Assembly: GCF_000328665.1 (NCBI RefSeq)
Contig: NC_019977.1
Span: forward strand, 1,426,001-1,490,000
Length of the DNA stretch: 64,000 nucleotides
From: Methanomethylovorans hollandica DSM 15978
GTDB taxonomy: Archaea > Halobacteriota > Methanosarcinia > Methanosarcinales > Methanosarcinaceae
Direction of reading: 5' to 3'
How positions within the stretch are numbered: position 1 is the first letter of the stretch; each line of letters starts with the position of its first letter. Made by a program: the position numbers and the translations under genes. Positions 18,233 through 27,161 of the stretch are shown here, piece after piece. Under the pieces are notes generated by a model, which did not search any database, was not told the DNA's origin, and worked only from the letters and a program-made list of their open reading frames with translations.

Positions 18233-19357
18233 TCACCTGTCAACCTCACTTGTACATGTGTCCATGCTGCCGGCAATTGCCACAATATCAGCAAGTGGCA
18301 CCCCTTTCAGAAGTGGGGGTAATGCCTGCAATGTAGGATATACGGGTCCTCTGATCTTGACACGATACGGTTTATCAGAACCGTCAGAAACCATATAGAA
18401 TCCCATTTCACCTCTTGGGTCCTCCACACGGTGGAACACTTCTCCGGCCGGTATCCTCATGACAGGGGATCTGCGTCCATAGGCAGTTCCCTCCGGGAAT
18501 ATAGGTCCCTTAGGTATCTGATCTAGGCATTGCTCTACTATGTACATACTCTCCCGCATCTCATCAAGGCGCACCTGCACCCGGGCGAACACATCCCCTG
18601 CCGTCTGGGTACATACTTTGAAATCCAGGTCCTTGTAAACAAGATAAGGTTCGTCCTTACGGATATCAAAGGCAACTCCAGTTGCACGCAGCGGAGGTCC
18701 GGATACTCCGATATCCTTCGCAACCTCGGCTGTAAGCGTACCGATACCCACTGTTCTTGCCTTATATATGGAATCTGTACTGAACAGCTCCTCATAAGTG
18801 TCAATGGCCTTTCTCAGATTCCCAAAGACATACTTTACATCATCCGCGAAACCTTCGGGAAGATCATCCTTTACACCACCAAAGCGCAGGAAAGAATGCG
18901 TGATGCGTGCTCCTGTAACAGAGTCAATAACACTCATAAGATCTTCCCTTTCCTTGATGGTATACATGAACATGCTCACAAAACCAACAAAAGAAGCATA
19001 TTCTCCCATGCCCAGCAAATGGCTCTGTAGCCTGGAAAGCTCTTCCATGATCACACGAATGTACTGTGCCCTTTCCGGTACTTCTATATCGGCAAGTTTT
19101 TCCACACAACCAACATAGGCTTCTTCGTTGGTCAGAGCAGCAAGATAGCATATCCTGTCCACGATCGTTATGCCCTGCAGGTATGTCTTGCTCTCAAGTA
19201 TTTTCTCGATCCCTTTGTGGAGCCATCCGGCCTCTACTTCAGAATCTATAACAGTCTCACCCCTCAGCTTTACATTGAGCCTGAAGGGGCCCGGCAGCAT
19301 AGGGTGTTGTGGGCCCATATGCACTATCATTTCAGAAGGTCCAACTTCATCATACAT
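18233..19357 (-). CDS. fpoD: F420H2 dehydrogenase subunit FpoD (NuoD-like)
   Basis: The 374-residue 49-kDa-type subunit, homologous to [NiFe]-hydrogenase large subunits without the metal ligands. Conserved segments include HMGPQHPMLPGPFRLNVKLRGE, GWLHKGIEKI, YVGCVEKLADIEVPERAQYIR and the C-terminal GSMDTCTSEVDR. It helps to form the methanophenazine reduction site. Start ATG 19357 is preceded by GAGGT. Confidence 0.96.
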   Translation of the reverse strand: MYDEVGPSEMIVHMGPQHPMLPGPFRLNVKLRGETVIDSEVEAGWLHKGIEKILESKTYLQGITIVDRICYLAALTNEEAYVGCVEKLADIEVPERAQYIRVIMEELSRLQSHLLGMGEYASFVGFVSMFMYTIKEREDLMSVIDSVTGARITHSFLRFGGVKDDLPEGFADDVKYVFGNLRKAIDTYEELFSTDSIYKARTVGIGTLTAEVAKDIGVSGPPLRATGVAFDIRKDEPYLVYKDLDFKVCTQTAGDVFARVQVRLDEMRESMYIVEQCLDQIPKGPIFPEGTAYGRRSPVMRIPAGEVFHRVEDPRGEMGFYMVSDGSDKPYRVKIRGPVYPTLQALPPLLKGVPLADIVAIAGSMDTCTSEVDR

Positions 19358-19366
19358 AATAAAACC

Positions 19367-19843
19367 TCATACCAGATTCCTGGCTGTTTTGTTGGGGAAA
19401 CCTTTGTAATCTTTTCTGAGCGGCCATTCACCAAGCAGTTCCTGAGGAAGCACCAGAGGCCGAAGGTTCGGATGATTGAGATATTTAACACCAAAAAGTT
19501 CGTACGTTTCTCTTTCATACCAATTGGCATTCCAGTATACAGAAACAACGGACTCGACTTCAGGATTATCCCGTGGCAATACGGCCTTTAAAGTCAACAG
19601 TACCGAATGTTCATAAGAACCGATAACATATACCACTTCAATCTCGTTCCTGTCAGGATAATCGACACCTAATTCACAAGAAAGATGTCCGAAAGAAAGT
19701 GTTTCCTTGAGATATTGACATATATCCTTCACGCTCTCAGGCTTTACCTTGACATGGATCCTGATATCAGATTCCACCTGTGCATCGTAGATGACACCTG
19801 GGAACTGACCGGAAAGGGAATCTATCATAGCTTTAGCATCCAT
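19367..19843 (-). CDS. fpoC: F420H2 dehydrogenase subunit FpoC (NuoC-like)
   Basis: A 158-residue 30-kDa-type subunit. WYERETYELFGVKYLNHPNLRPLVLP is the signature region, followed by GEWPLRKDYKGFP. ATG 19843 is preferred, since GGTGATC lies just before it and the GTG at 19852 is part of that site. It lies between fpoB and fpoD with short spacers. Confidence 0.95.
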   Translation of the reverse strand: MDAKAMIDSLSGQFPGVIYDAQVESDIRIHVKVKPESVKDICQYLKETLSFGHLSCELGVDYPDRNEIEVVYVIGSYEHSVLLTLKAVLPRDNPEVESVVSVYWNANWYERETYELFGVKYLNHPNLRPLVLPQELLGEWPLRKDYKGFPNKTARNLV

Positions 19844-19853
19844 TATGATCACC

Positions 19854-20405
19854 TCAGTATTCAGTACCCTTGTCCTTCTTTGCGGTTATCTTCTCCTGCA
19901 GTTCATAAAACGCCTGGATAAGAGCCTCGCATCTTGGGGGACAGCCCGGAACATATATGTCTACCGGAAAAACTTCATCTATGTTCTGACGAGTGCTGTA
20001 TGATTCGTAAAATGGGCCGCCGCTGATCGCACAGTCTCCAAAGGCTATAATCCATTTTGGTGCTGGCATCTGATCCCATACCCTCTTAAGTGCAGGGAAA
20101 TATTTTTTTGTCACGTAGCCACTGATGATCAGTACATCGGCATGCCTGGGAGAGTTCCTTGGAATGATACCAAAACGATCGGTGTCATAGTGTGCCATAC
20201 CTGTGGAAAGCAATTCCACACCACAGCAACCCATAGCATTTACAGTGAACCAGAGAGAGTTTTTCCTTCCCCAGTTAATGATATCCTGTGCTTTTGTCTT
20301 CTTTAAGAAGTCACTGATAGCACTAGTGCTTGTGGTCATGACACCTGGTATCTCTTCTTGCATGTCATCTTTATTATTAGTGGAAACAGGCTCTACTTCT
20401 GCCAT
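19854..20405 (-). CDS. fpoB: F420H2 dehydrogenase subunit FpoB (NuoB-like, N2 cluster)
   Basis: A 183-residue subunit carrying the terminal [4Fe-4S] N2 cluster, bound by the tandem Cys of NAMGCCGVEL and the Cys of GDCAISGG and VPGCPPRCEAL. It hands electrons to methanophenazine. It overlaps fpoA by 13 bases. Confidence 0.96.
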   Translation of the reverse strand: MAEVEPVSTNNKDDMQEEIPGVMTTSTSAISDFLKKTKAQDIINWGRKNSLWFTVNAMGCCGVELLSTGMAHYDTDRFGIIPRNSPRHADVLIISGYVTKKYFPALKRVWDQMPAPKWIIAFGDCAISGGPFYESYSTRQNIDEVFPVDIYVPGCPPRCEALIQAFYELQEKITAKKDKGTEY

Positions 20406-20785
20406 TTAAGTGCCTCCTTCTTGATAAGATATAAGTATCCGAACAATACAACGAAAATAAAGATCAGCATTTCAATGGTTGCTATAGTCGTTATGCTTGG
20501 TTCTCTGAAAATAGTAGCCCATGGATACAAAAAAAGGACCTCTATATCGAACAAGACAAATGCAATGGCATACAAGTAATATTCAACATTGAACTGGATC
20601 CTCGCACTCCCAGTGGGAACGGAACCCGCCTCATATGTTTCATATTTTACAGGAGATTTGCTCCTCGGACTTAACTGCTTCACAAGAAGCATGGTCACCG
20701 GAGGCATTAAAAGCGCCACTACTAGAATTATCGCAACCGGAATGTAACTGTAGATTATGTTGCTAACATCGATTATTCCTGACAT
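20393..20785 (-). CDS. fpoA: F420H2 dehydrogenase subunit FpoA (NuoA-like)
   Basis: A 130-residue, three-helix membrane subunit and the first gene of the fpo operon. KYETYEAGSVPTGSARIQFNVEYYLYAIAFVLFDIEVLFLYPW is the typical NuoA loop and helix 2 region. GGTGA lies about 8 bases before ATG 20785. The promoter must lie in 20786-21080; TATA-like stretches occur near 20824 and 20855 on the minus strand, but I cannot choose between them. The region 20786-21083 holds no gene. Confidence 0.95.
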   Translation of the reverse strand: MSGIIDVSNIIYSYIPVAIILVVALLMPPVTMLLVKQLSPRSKSPVKYETYEAGSVPTGSARIQFNVEYYLYAIAFVLFDIEVLFLYPWATIFREPSITTIATIEMLIFIFVVLFGYLYLIKKEALKWQK

Positions 20786-21083
20786 AGTGATTCACCTGAA
20801 GATTACAACAATATACAGGTTATTTGTATAATTCTTTTTTTATGAAAAAGAGTATACTGTAACCTATTCTCAATGAATGTTGGTTCAGAATACGTTAAAG
20901 GTTATTAAATTTTGTGTTATGGCAAGTTGCAATTAGCCTTTTTAGCTATGTTTTTATCATGCAGACATCGCCATTACACTAAAAGGTGTGAACCCATAGA
21001 CAAAGGTTCTGCAGAAGAAATGCATCTTAATTGAACCGCAAGAGGGCGCAGAGCACACAGAGAATCAAAAAATATACAAAAAA

Positions 21084-21106
21084 CTCAGCTCATTATTAGA
21101 GCTGAG
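21084..21106 (-). terminator. Terminator of the zinc-ribbon gene
   Basis: CTCAGCTC (21084-21091) pairs with GAGCTGAG (21099-21106) around the stop codon at 21096-21098. On the minus strand it is followed by TTTTTTGTATATTTTTTG. This looks like an intrinsic terminator separating this gene from fpoA. Confidence 0.7.
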
Positions 21107-21599
21107 GAGAATAGTATTTTTTGATCAAAGTATCACATTCGGAGCAGGAAACTATCATCCAGTGCCCTACATCCGTGCGCACATATTTTTCAAAGATCGA
21201 AGAGCCACAATTCGGACACACATAATAGTCCTTGAAATAGTAATGGTAGAAATGTGGCGTTGTTTCAAGCCACTTCAGTACCATTTGCATGTGTGTGAAG
21301 TATTTCTGCTTAAGGGGAGCAGCATTGCTCTCAAGGGCACCTTGCACACGACTGGCTACATGCCGGATATGGCTTTCAGATTTATCTGTGAGCTTTTTGT
21401 AGTCCGATATATATCTTATCGTGTGATCCAGATATTGCAGATAGGCCTTATGCGCCTTAGGTTCCCTTTTCCAGATGGTCTGTATGAAGTATTCTCCCAT
21501 CACATCTTCCATGATATCTGCACATGTTGTACAGATATTATAATCCTTAAAATGACGGGAATCCTGCTCACCCCCGCATATAACACATGTTTCCATCAT
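21096..21599 (-). CDS. Cys-rich zinc-ribbon protein of unknown function
   Basis: About 167 residues with four Cys pairs: CVIC and CTTC near the N-terminus, and CPNC and CSEC near the C-terminus, so two zinc-ribbon-like knuckles flank a helical, basic middle (residues 40-125). No enzyme motif is visible. GGGGTGA precedes ATG 21599 and ATG 21596, and either may be used; the longer frame from TTG 21620 contains that site and is unlikely. The DUF22 gene lies 26 bases upstream on the same strand. Confidence 0.7.
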   Translation of the reverse strand: MMETCVICGGEQDSRHFKDYNICTTCADIMEDVMGEYFIQTIWKREPKAHKAYLQYLDHTIRYISDYKKLTDKSESHIRHVASRVQGALESNAAPLKQKYFTHMQMVLKWLETTPHFYHYYFKDYYVCPNCGSSIFEKYVRTDVGHWMIVSCSECDTLIKKYYSPQL

Positions 21600-21624
21600 G
21601 TCACCCCTGATTATCCTCAACTTA

Positions 21625-22044
21625 TCAAGTAATCGATATCGGCTTCATGGCTTCCCGGGTAAACATTATGGGGAATATGTTCAGCACTGCAAGCAGATCG
21701 CCACTGTGCACTTTTCCGGACTCCTGCCCCAGCACATAAGCATATGTGATAGTGCGTTCAGTGTCCACCGGCTTGGCACCTCCATCTGTACCCACCTTTA
21801 TGAGAGAAACGAACGCATGGTGAGTAAATGTGCAAGGTATGGCGATCGTGTCAGGCTCGATACTGATATCCTTCACACGCAGTTTCTTGAACTCACCTGC
21901 CCTGATGTCTGCATCCTCTGTGGCTATCACCATTTCCCACTTTGCTCTTGTGGCGATGGTGAATTCGTATGTTGCAGCGCTTATTTTCTTACACTTGATG
22001 TCACCGTTCTCACGACAAACGACCTGAACTATTTCCTGCTTCAT
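21625..22044 (-). CDS. DUF22 family protein
   Basis: A 139-residue archaeal DUF22-type protein, beta-rich, with VVCRENGDIKCKKISAATYEF, RAKWEMVIATEDADIRAGE and YAVLGQESGK-like segments. Function is unknown; DUF22 proteins are largely confined to methanogens and relatives. GGTGATGCA directly before ATG 22044 fixes this start over 22080. It is probably co-transcribed with the zinc-ribbon gene downstream. Confidence 0.75.
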   Translation of the reverse strand: MKQEIVQVVCRENGDIKCKKISAATYEFTIATRAKWEMVIATEDADIRAGEFKKLRVKDISIEPDTIAIPCTFTHHAFVSLIKVGTDGGAKPVDTERTITYAYVLGQESGKVHSGDLLAVLNIFPIMFTREAMKPISIT

Positions 22045-22161
22045 TGCATCACCATGAATAGTTGGTCTATTATAGTACATATAGATTTCGAGAAAACTTC
22101 ATTAATAATCATTACATATGGTGGGCAGAAAAAACAAGATGTAAAAAATATGTATGAACGC

Positions 22162-22611
22162 TCATTTCCTTAACATAATACACGTTTTCTCTTTATGACA
22201 TTTAGTAGTGAGAAGACTATTTGATTCAAGCACACCATCTATGTTGGTTAGTACATGGATAACATTCTCTTTCAATGAATGGATATCACAGGTCCTTACC
22301 TTTAACAGAAGATCATAAGGCTCCAGAAGTTCATAGATCTCAAGCACATCATTGATATTCTTGAGTTTATTGATCACACTTATCCTTTTACTCTGTTCTA
22401 TTCTAAGACCTATATAGGTAGTTACATTTAACCCGATGCTCATAGGATCGATCAAAATGGTGAATTGCTTGACAACCCCGCTGCTCTGAAGTTTTTCGAT
22501 CCTTTTGTGAACAGTAGATGTAGCAAGCCCGAGATTGCTGGCTATTTCAGTGCTGTGAATCCTGGAATTATGTGTGAGGTGTTCCAAAATAGCAAAGTCT
22601 AGATCGTCCAT
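22162..22611 (-). CDS. Lrp/AsnC family transcriptional regulator
   Basis: A 149-residue regulator: the N-terminal helix-turn-helix (DLDFAILEHLTHNSRIHSTEIASNLGLATSTVHKRIEKLQSSGVV) is followed by a RAM-like alpha-beta domain with YIGLRIEQSKRISVINKLKNINDVLEIYELLEPYDLLLKV. Such proteins sense amino acids or small ligands and often control nearby genes. The target is unknown; the solute-binding protein gene 1.5 kb away is a speculative candidate. Confidence 0.88.
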   Translation of the reverse strand: MDDLDFAILEHLTHNSRIHSTEIASNLGLATSTVHKRIEKLQSSGVVKQFTILIDPMSIGLNVTTYIGLRIEQSKRISVINKLKNINDVLEIYELLEPYDLLLKVRTCDIHSLKENVIHVLTNIDGVLESNSLLTTKCHKEKTCIMLRK

Positions 22612-22688
22612 ATTAATATATTTAATAGTTTATGGTATATGATAGTTTTCTTTCGGCCAGCAATAAGAAATCAATGTAACATGAGCTG

Positions 22689-23828
22689 TCAATAACCAAC
22701 GACTAAAGGCGTTGGCTTGCGATTCAAATTCCCTTTCGGGCAGACCGCTATAGGCATATTGACTAATGCCCTTGCTGCTATGTTTTTAGCAGCATTATAA
22801 TCGGCGTGTTCAGTATGACCACAATCTAAACACTTAAATTCTGCCTGAGAAGTTCTGTTGTTCTTGTCTATGTATCCACATACAGAACATTCTCTGCTAG
22901 TGTTTCTTGGGTTAACTGATACAAAAGGCACTCCTATTAACTTTGATTTATATTCTAAAAAGAGCTTAAGTTGACTGAAAGCCCATTTCCCGAATTGTTC
23001 ACGCTGTGCTTTCTTAACAGTAGTCCTAGAGCGAATATGTGTCAGTTCCTCTACAGCAATTGCTCTATTCATGTCTTTAGCTACCTGAACAATTTGTTTA
23101 GCAATAATATGATTGGTGTTAGTTTTAAAACGTCTTTCCTTGCCCGATATTTTCTTCAGGTGGCGTTTAGCTGACTTTGTACCAACACTCTGAAGAGTTG
23201 ACTTTAGCTTAGAAAAGTGTTCTCTCACTTCATTGCATTTATCGCTGGAGTAGATCACTCCATCGCTGGTTGTTGCAATGTTAACAACACCCATATCTAC
23301 ACCTAATACTCCTTCTGGAGTCAAAGGTATTTCTTCTGGTACATCTACAACAATGCATAGGTACAGATCCCCTTTGATATATATCAGGTCAACTTGTCCT
23401 TTTATCCTACTCATTTTCAGCTTTGCATAACTACCATATACCATCGGAACAACGATTCTGCCTTCTAGAGTTGTTATGCTTGCTTTATCAAGTCCTTTAA
23501 AAGATAACACTCTCTGGTCATAGACAATTGCACCAAACTTATCAAAAAGATGCAAGCACGTCTTATCGATCTTATAAGATTCAACGACCTTTGAAATTGC
23601 TCTAATCGCTAACTGTGCTGGAAGATTGAACTCTTTACGAATATCATAGTAACATTTCTGTTGGAGCTTAAACTTATTGTAACATTTCAGTTCAAATGCT
23701 ATTTTTGAAATGCTATTACATGCATTGTTAAATTGTTCCATAGTATCTACTAACTTCTTTTTCTGTTCTACAGCAGGATAGAGTTTAGCTTTCAAAGTTA
23801 GTAGCATAGTATTGATATAATACTTCAA
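22689..23828 (-). CDS. tnpB: TnpB RNA-guided nuclease, element 1
   Basis: A 379-residue TnpB with an intact RuvC core: Asp in LGVDMGVVNIATTSDG, Glu in IAVEELTHIRSR and Asp in HADYNAAKNIAARA, with a four-Cys zinc finger (CSVC...CLDC) before the last motif. The C-terminal residues PTPLVVGY are encoded within the right-end hairpin, as is common in this family, where the 3' end also supplies the guide (omega) RNA. A later start at ATG 23807 is possible. The protein is distinct from the other tnpB genes in the window. Confidence 0.88.
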   Translation of the reverse strand: MKYYINTMLLTLKAKLYPAVEQKKKLVDTMEQFNNACNSISKIAFELKCYNKFKLQQKCYYDIRKEFNLPAQLAIRAISKVVESYKIDKTCLHLFDKFGAIVYDQRVLSFKGLDKASITTLEGRIVVPMVYGSYAKLKMSRIKGQVDLIYIKGDLYLCIVVDVPEEIPLTPEGVLGVDMGVVNIATTSDGVIYSSDKCNEVREHFSKLKSTLQSVGTKSAKRHLKKISGKERRFKTNTNHIIAKQIVQVAKDMNRAIAVEELTHIRSRTTVKKAQREQFGKWAFSQLKLFLEYKSKLIGVPFVSVNPRNTSRECSVCGYIDKNNRTSQAEFKCLDCGHTEHADYNAAKNIAARALVNMPIAVCPKGNLNRKPTPLVVGY

Positions 23829-23890
23829 TGCATATGTAGTTATCGTGTAGCAGATACGGCATTCCTCCCACGGCTAAAGCTCGTGGGCTT
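22689..23890 (-). mobile_element. tnpB-only IS200/IS605-type element 1
   Basis: The element carries a single tnpB and has hairpins at both ends with a shared CTAAAG loop: 22696-22715 (CCAACG...CGTTGG, overlapping the tnpB 3' end) and 23867-23887 (CCCACG...CGTGGG). No tnpA is present between the hairpins, so it would need a transposase in trans. Exact ends were not determined. Confidence 0.7.
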
Positions 23891-24163
23891 CCTGCCTGCT
23901 TAATCGTGAAAATATGTGAAAATATGAATATGCATAAGGCAGCAAAATGCTGCCAGGAATTTTAAATGAACTTCTTTTTTATTTTATAATTAAATGAGAT
24001 ATTTTGCTTCTCCTTTAAAAATTAATCTAAATTTATATCAGAAACATATCAGTTGTTCATATACACAACCGAAAATTTCAGTCATGCAAAAAACGAAAGC
24101 CTTATTAATAGATGCCTTTTATGCTTATTATCTATTATTTTAAAAAAGGCCAGGTGATCTATT

Positions 24164-24940
24164 TTGAAAAAAATACTAAACTTCCTAGTATTAGGACTGA
24201 TGATTGCGGTCCTGGTAACGACCTCAGGATGCACGGACAAGAATGCTGGAGCAAACAGTACCCAGAAAACATACGTAGTTGGTACAGAACCTTATTTCCC
24301 TCCATTCGAATATGCTGAAGAAAACAATAGCAAGAATATAGTTGGTTTTGATGTTGATCTCATCAACGCCATAGCTGCAGACCAGGGATTCAAAGTTCAA
24401 TGGAAGGATCTTGAATTCGATGCGCTGATACCGGCTCTGCAGTCAGGGCAGATCGACATGATCGCTTCAGGCATGACCATCACAGAAGAGCGTGAAAACG
24501 CTGTAGACTTTACCGAACCTTATATCAATGCGGGGCTGGCCCTTGCGGTTGCTGTCAGCAATGAAGAGATAAAAGGTGTTGATGACCTCAAGGGCAAGGT
24601 CGCTGCCGTACAGCAGGGTTCAACCGGCTCTCATGAAGCTGAAAAGCTAAAAGCTGAAGGCAAGATCGGAGATATAATCTATCTTGCACATGTGAACGAT
24701 ATAATTCTGAACATCCAGAACGAACGTGCAGACTTTACCATAAATGATCTGCCAGTGACCCAGGCTTTTATGAGCCAGAATCCGGGCGTCATAAAGATCG
24801 TGGATGATGAACTTACAAGTGATTCGTATGGTTTTGCAGTAAAGAGCGGGAACACTGAACTTCTCACTATGCTCAACCAGGGTCTTGAAAACGTCAAACA
24901 GGACGGAACATACGATCAGATAATGACAAAGTACTTCTGA
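24164..24940 (+). CDS. ABC transporter solute-binding lipoprotein (polar amino acid type)
   Basis: A 258-residue SBP family 3 protein. An N-terminal signal with lipobox (LVTTSGC) anchors it outside the membrane. YVVGTEPYFPPFEYAEE, VGFDVDLINAIAADQGF, DALIPALQSGQIDMIASGMTITEERENAVDFTEPY are characteristic of glutamine/cystine/basic amino acid binding proteins. The start is TTG 24164, preceded by GGTGATC at 24152-24158. No permease or ATPase gene follows within 10 kb, so it must work with a transporter encoded elsewhere. The tail GCATGC...GCATGC plus T-rich sequence after the stop may be a weak terminator. Confidence 0.9.
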   Translation: MKKILNFLVLGLMIAVLVTTSGCTDKNAGANSTQKTYVVGTEPYFPPFEYAEENNSKNIVGFDVDLINAIAADQGFKVQWKDLEFDALIPALQSGQIDMIASGMTITEERENAVDFTEPYINAGLALAVAVSNEEIKGVDDLKGKVAAVQQGSTGSHEAEKLKAEGKIGDIIYLAHVNDIILNIQNERADFTINDLPVTQAFMSQNPGVIKIVDDELTSDSYGFAVKSGNTELLTMLNQGLENVKQDGTYDQIMTKYF

Positions 24941-25081
24941 ATTTTCCAGTTGCATGCGACTTTTGTTGCATGCCATAATTTTTATCCAGATCTGTCCAGG
25001 TCCGGTTAACTCCTTATAGGGATCTTCTAATTAGAACCTGAACTTAAAAACATATTGAGGATTTCGATCAATCTCTTTGTG

Positions 25082-25365
25082 ATCGATTGATACAATTTTT
25101 TATCAATGACAGGAAGCTAAGGAGCAAATAGCAAGCTTTGCGCCCTTGTGTCCTTGCGTTTAAAATTATTTGCATTAAGATATTAATATGAACCTAAACA
25201 ATCAACTAAAGAAATTAATGTTAAATTATAATTTTATTTTATAATTAGTAAAATACGTACACAATTATTATCAACGCAAAGGCGCTAAGAAGCCAGGACT
25301 GCCACACTCTTTGTTTCTTTGAACCTTGGCTTCTTTGTGCTGCGGATGCTTGCAGTAAATAAGTG
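25082..25365. repeat. Two copies of the CGCAAAG hairpin repeat around an AT-rich core
   Basis: Copies at about 25082-25178 and 25243-25365. Each has the pattern TACAATTTTTAT, then an AACGCAAAGGCGC-type arm, a short spacer, the complementary CTTTGCGCC...TTGCGTT arm and ATTTGCA. The segment 25156-25295, including the AT-rich core, recurs with roughly 80% identity at 32663-32802, and 25061-25180 recurs at 36101-36220. No gene lies between 24941 and 25387. Confidence 0.7.
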
Positions 25366-25395
25366 GAGAAAAGGTAGCAAATCACTAAATAGAAA

Positions 25396-25607
25396 GGTTC
25401 TCTTCAACATCGTGTGGGTAATTGCAGCACCGATACATCACCAATCCCCTATAAAATAACAATGCACTGTATACAAGTATCTACTGAATTTAGGAATATG
25501 CATCATGTAACATAGTTGTCAATACCGCCAAGACCTGGTCACTAAATCAGAAAACGCTTTTGTTCCAAATACCTTAAGAATTTACCCACTCAATGTTGTG
25601 GAGATCC
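25396..25607. mobile_element. 212-bp ISL3-type MITE with perfect target duplication
   Basis: The ends match those of the complete ISL3 element at 38588-39862: the left end TCTCTTCAACATCGTGTGGG and the right end CCCACTCAATGTTGTGGAGA are essentially identical over about 27 bases. The interior is unrelated and non-coding. It is flanked by the perfect 8-bp direct repeat AATAGAAA (25388-25395 and 25608-25615), as expected for ISL3 transposition, so it moved as a unit, probably using the full element's transposase. Confidence 0.9.
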
Positions 25608-25653
25608 AATAGAAATATATGCAAGTGCATAACTATATGTAATTGGTGATGTT

Positions 25654-25716
25654 ATGAAAAGATTCACTGTTTCTCTCCCCGATGAACTTAAAAAAGAGAT
25701 GGATGTTTTCCCTGAT
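25654..25716 (+). pseudogene. VapB-like RHH antitoxin fragment
   Basis: GGTGAT at 25645-25650 precedes ATG 25654, and the frame reads MKRFTVSLPDELKKEMDVFP, the N-terminal strand and first helix of a ribbon-helix-helix antitoxin. After about 22 codons the frame enters the end of the IS605-like element and stops soon after. A truncated PIN toxin lies on the other side of that element, so this appears to be a vapBC locus broken by transposition. Confidence 0.6.
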
Positions 25717-25814
25717 GTGAACTACCACTCAGCTAAAGACCGAGTGGCTTCCTGCTTCATTCCTTGAACTATCGTTCACAAGTCCACAGGCTCTTCCCGT
25801 AGTTCCTACGGTGC

Positions 25815-26927
25815 TCAAAGACATATTAGATTTTGGTCGATGAGAGCAAATTTCTTGATATTGATAGCAGCGTTGATGTCCCTATCGTGCTTTGTAGCAC
25901 ATTCTGGACATTCCCATTCTCTATCTCTCAATTGAAGCTCTTTGTTATGGTATCCACACATACTACAGAGCTTTGAAGATGGCTCAAACTGTCCAATCCT
26001 CAGTACAGTTTTTCCCAACCATGCAGCTTTGTATTCCAGTTTTGTTACAAAGCTACTCCATGCTGAATCGCCTATTGATTGTGCTAAGTTGTGATTCTTA
26101 ATCATTCCTTTAACATTCAGAGTTTCCAATGCTATTGCTTGGTTCTCGCTAATCAGTTTAAAAGATAGTTTATTCTGGAAATCGTTTCTCTGATTTGCTA
26201 TTTTGTCATGGAGTGATGAAAGCCTTTGTTTAGCCTTTGCTCTATTCTGAGAGCCTTTTTGTTTCTTTGATACTCTTTTTTGTAATACCTTCAATCGTTG
26301 TAAGGAGTTCTTCAAGTGTCTTGGGTTCTCAATCTTTTCACCAGTAGAGAGTACAGCAAAATCTTTGATACCAACATCTATTCCAACCGTAGTGGAATCT
26401 GAGAACTCTTGCTTTACTGGAATTTCGTTTCCATCCTCAACAAGAATGCTGATATAGTAATATCCTTTACATGACTTTGATACTGTAGCTGTTTTAAGTT
26501 CTCCCTCAAAAACTCTGTGGAGTACAGCTTTGATTTCTCCAATCTTGGGAAGTTTCACAGTATTGTTGTCAAAGTTCACCGTGTAATGCTGTGGTACTGG
26601 AAAAGACTGTATTGGATTCTTCTTTGATTTGAATCTAGGAAATCCATTTTTCTCTCTAAAGAATCGAGTGAAAGCCGATTCAACCTGCTTTGTCATGCCT
26701 TGCAATGACTGAGAATTAACTTCTCCTAACCATTTGTTAGATTCTTTCAATGCAGGAATCATCTTGTTCAAATCGAATCTGGAAACAGATTTTCCAGTCT
26801 GTTCGTATGTTATGATTTTCTGGTCTAACGCCCAATTGTAGACAAACCTACAGCTACCTATGTGCTGATTCAATTGCACAGCTTGGGTAAGAGTAGGATA
26901 TAGTCTAAACTTGAACGCTTTCAGCAT
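25815..26927 (-). CDS. tnpB: TnpB RNA-guided nuclease, element 2
   Basis: A 370-residue TnpB with N-terminal MLKAFKFRLYPTLTQAVQL, RuvC residues Asp in GIDVGIKDFAVLS, Glu in IALETLNVKGM and Asp in HDRDINAAINIKK, and a four-Cys zinc finger (CSMC...CPEC). All catalytic residues are present. The sequence downstream of the stop to the hairpin at 25725-25747 is the likely right-end/omega-RNA region. A close, frame-disrupted relative lies at 55952-57067. Confidence 0.9.
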   Translation of the reverse strand: MLKAFKFRLYPTLTQAVQLNQHIGSCRFVYNWALDQKIITYEQTGKSVSRFDLNKMIPALKESNKWLGEVNSQSLQGMTKQVESAFTRFFREKNGFPRFKSKKNPIQSFPVPQHYTVNFDNNTVKLPKIGEIKAVLHRVFEGELKTATVSKSCKGYYYISILVEDGNEIPVKQEFSDSTTVGIDVGIKDFAVLSTGEKIENPRHLKNSLQRLKVLQKRVSKKQKGSQNRAKAKQRLSSLHDKIANQRNDFQNKLSFKLISENQAIALETLNVKGMIKNHNLAQSIGDSAWSSFVTKLEYKAAWLGKTVLRIGQFEPSSKLCSMCGYHNKELQLRDREWECPECATKHDRDINAAINIKKFALIDQNLICL

Positions 26928-27017
26928 ACAAAGGTATTATATGCTTTAACAACATATACAGCTTTTGGTAAAAATTAGTGTACTATCCATATCATAAGGC
27001 TGAAACAGGAGTCTACT

Positions 27018-27161
27018 CACCGATTATGGAAAGCAAAAAGAGAGTATATATGTGAGCATTATTGGGGAGAAAACACATTATGGAGTGATGGATATTTTGT
27101 ATCCACCATTGGAAATGTTAGTAAGGAAGCTATGGAATATTACATTCGGAATCAGGGATGA
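27018..27161 (+). pseudogene. TnpA (Y1 transposase) C-terminal remnant
   Basis: The frame reads HRLWKAKREYICEHYWGENT followed by LWSDGYFVSTIGNVSKEAME and ends YYIRNQG-stop, the typical IS200/IS605 TnpA C-terminus. Only about 47 residues remain of a normal ~140; the HUH motif, and possibly the catalytic Tyr helix, are missing, because tnpB begins only 90 bases away. The element therefore cannot encode its own transposase. Confidence 0.7.

Noticed and set aside
25082-25365. Repeated CGCAAAGGCGC motifs considered as a CRISPR array
   Set aside because: The units are inverted hairpins, scattered over 35 kb without regular repeat-spacer spacing, and no cas genes are present.
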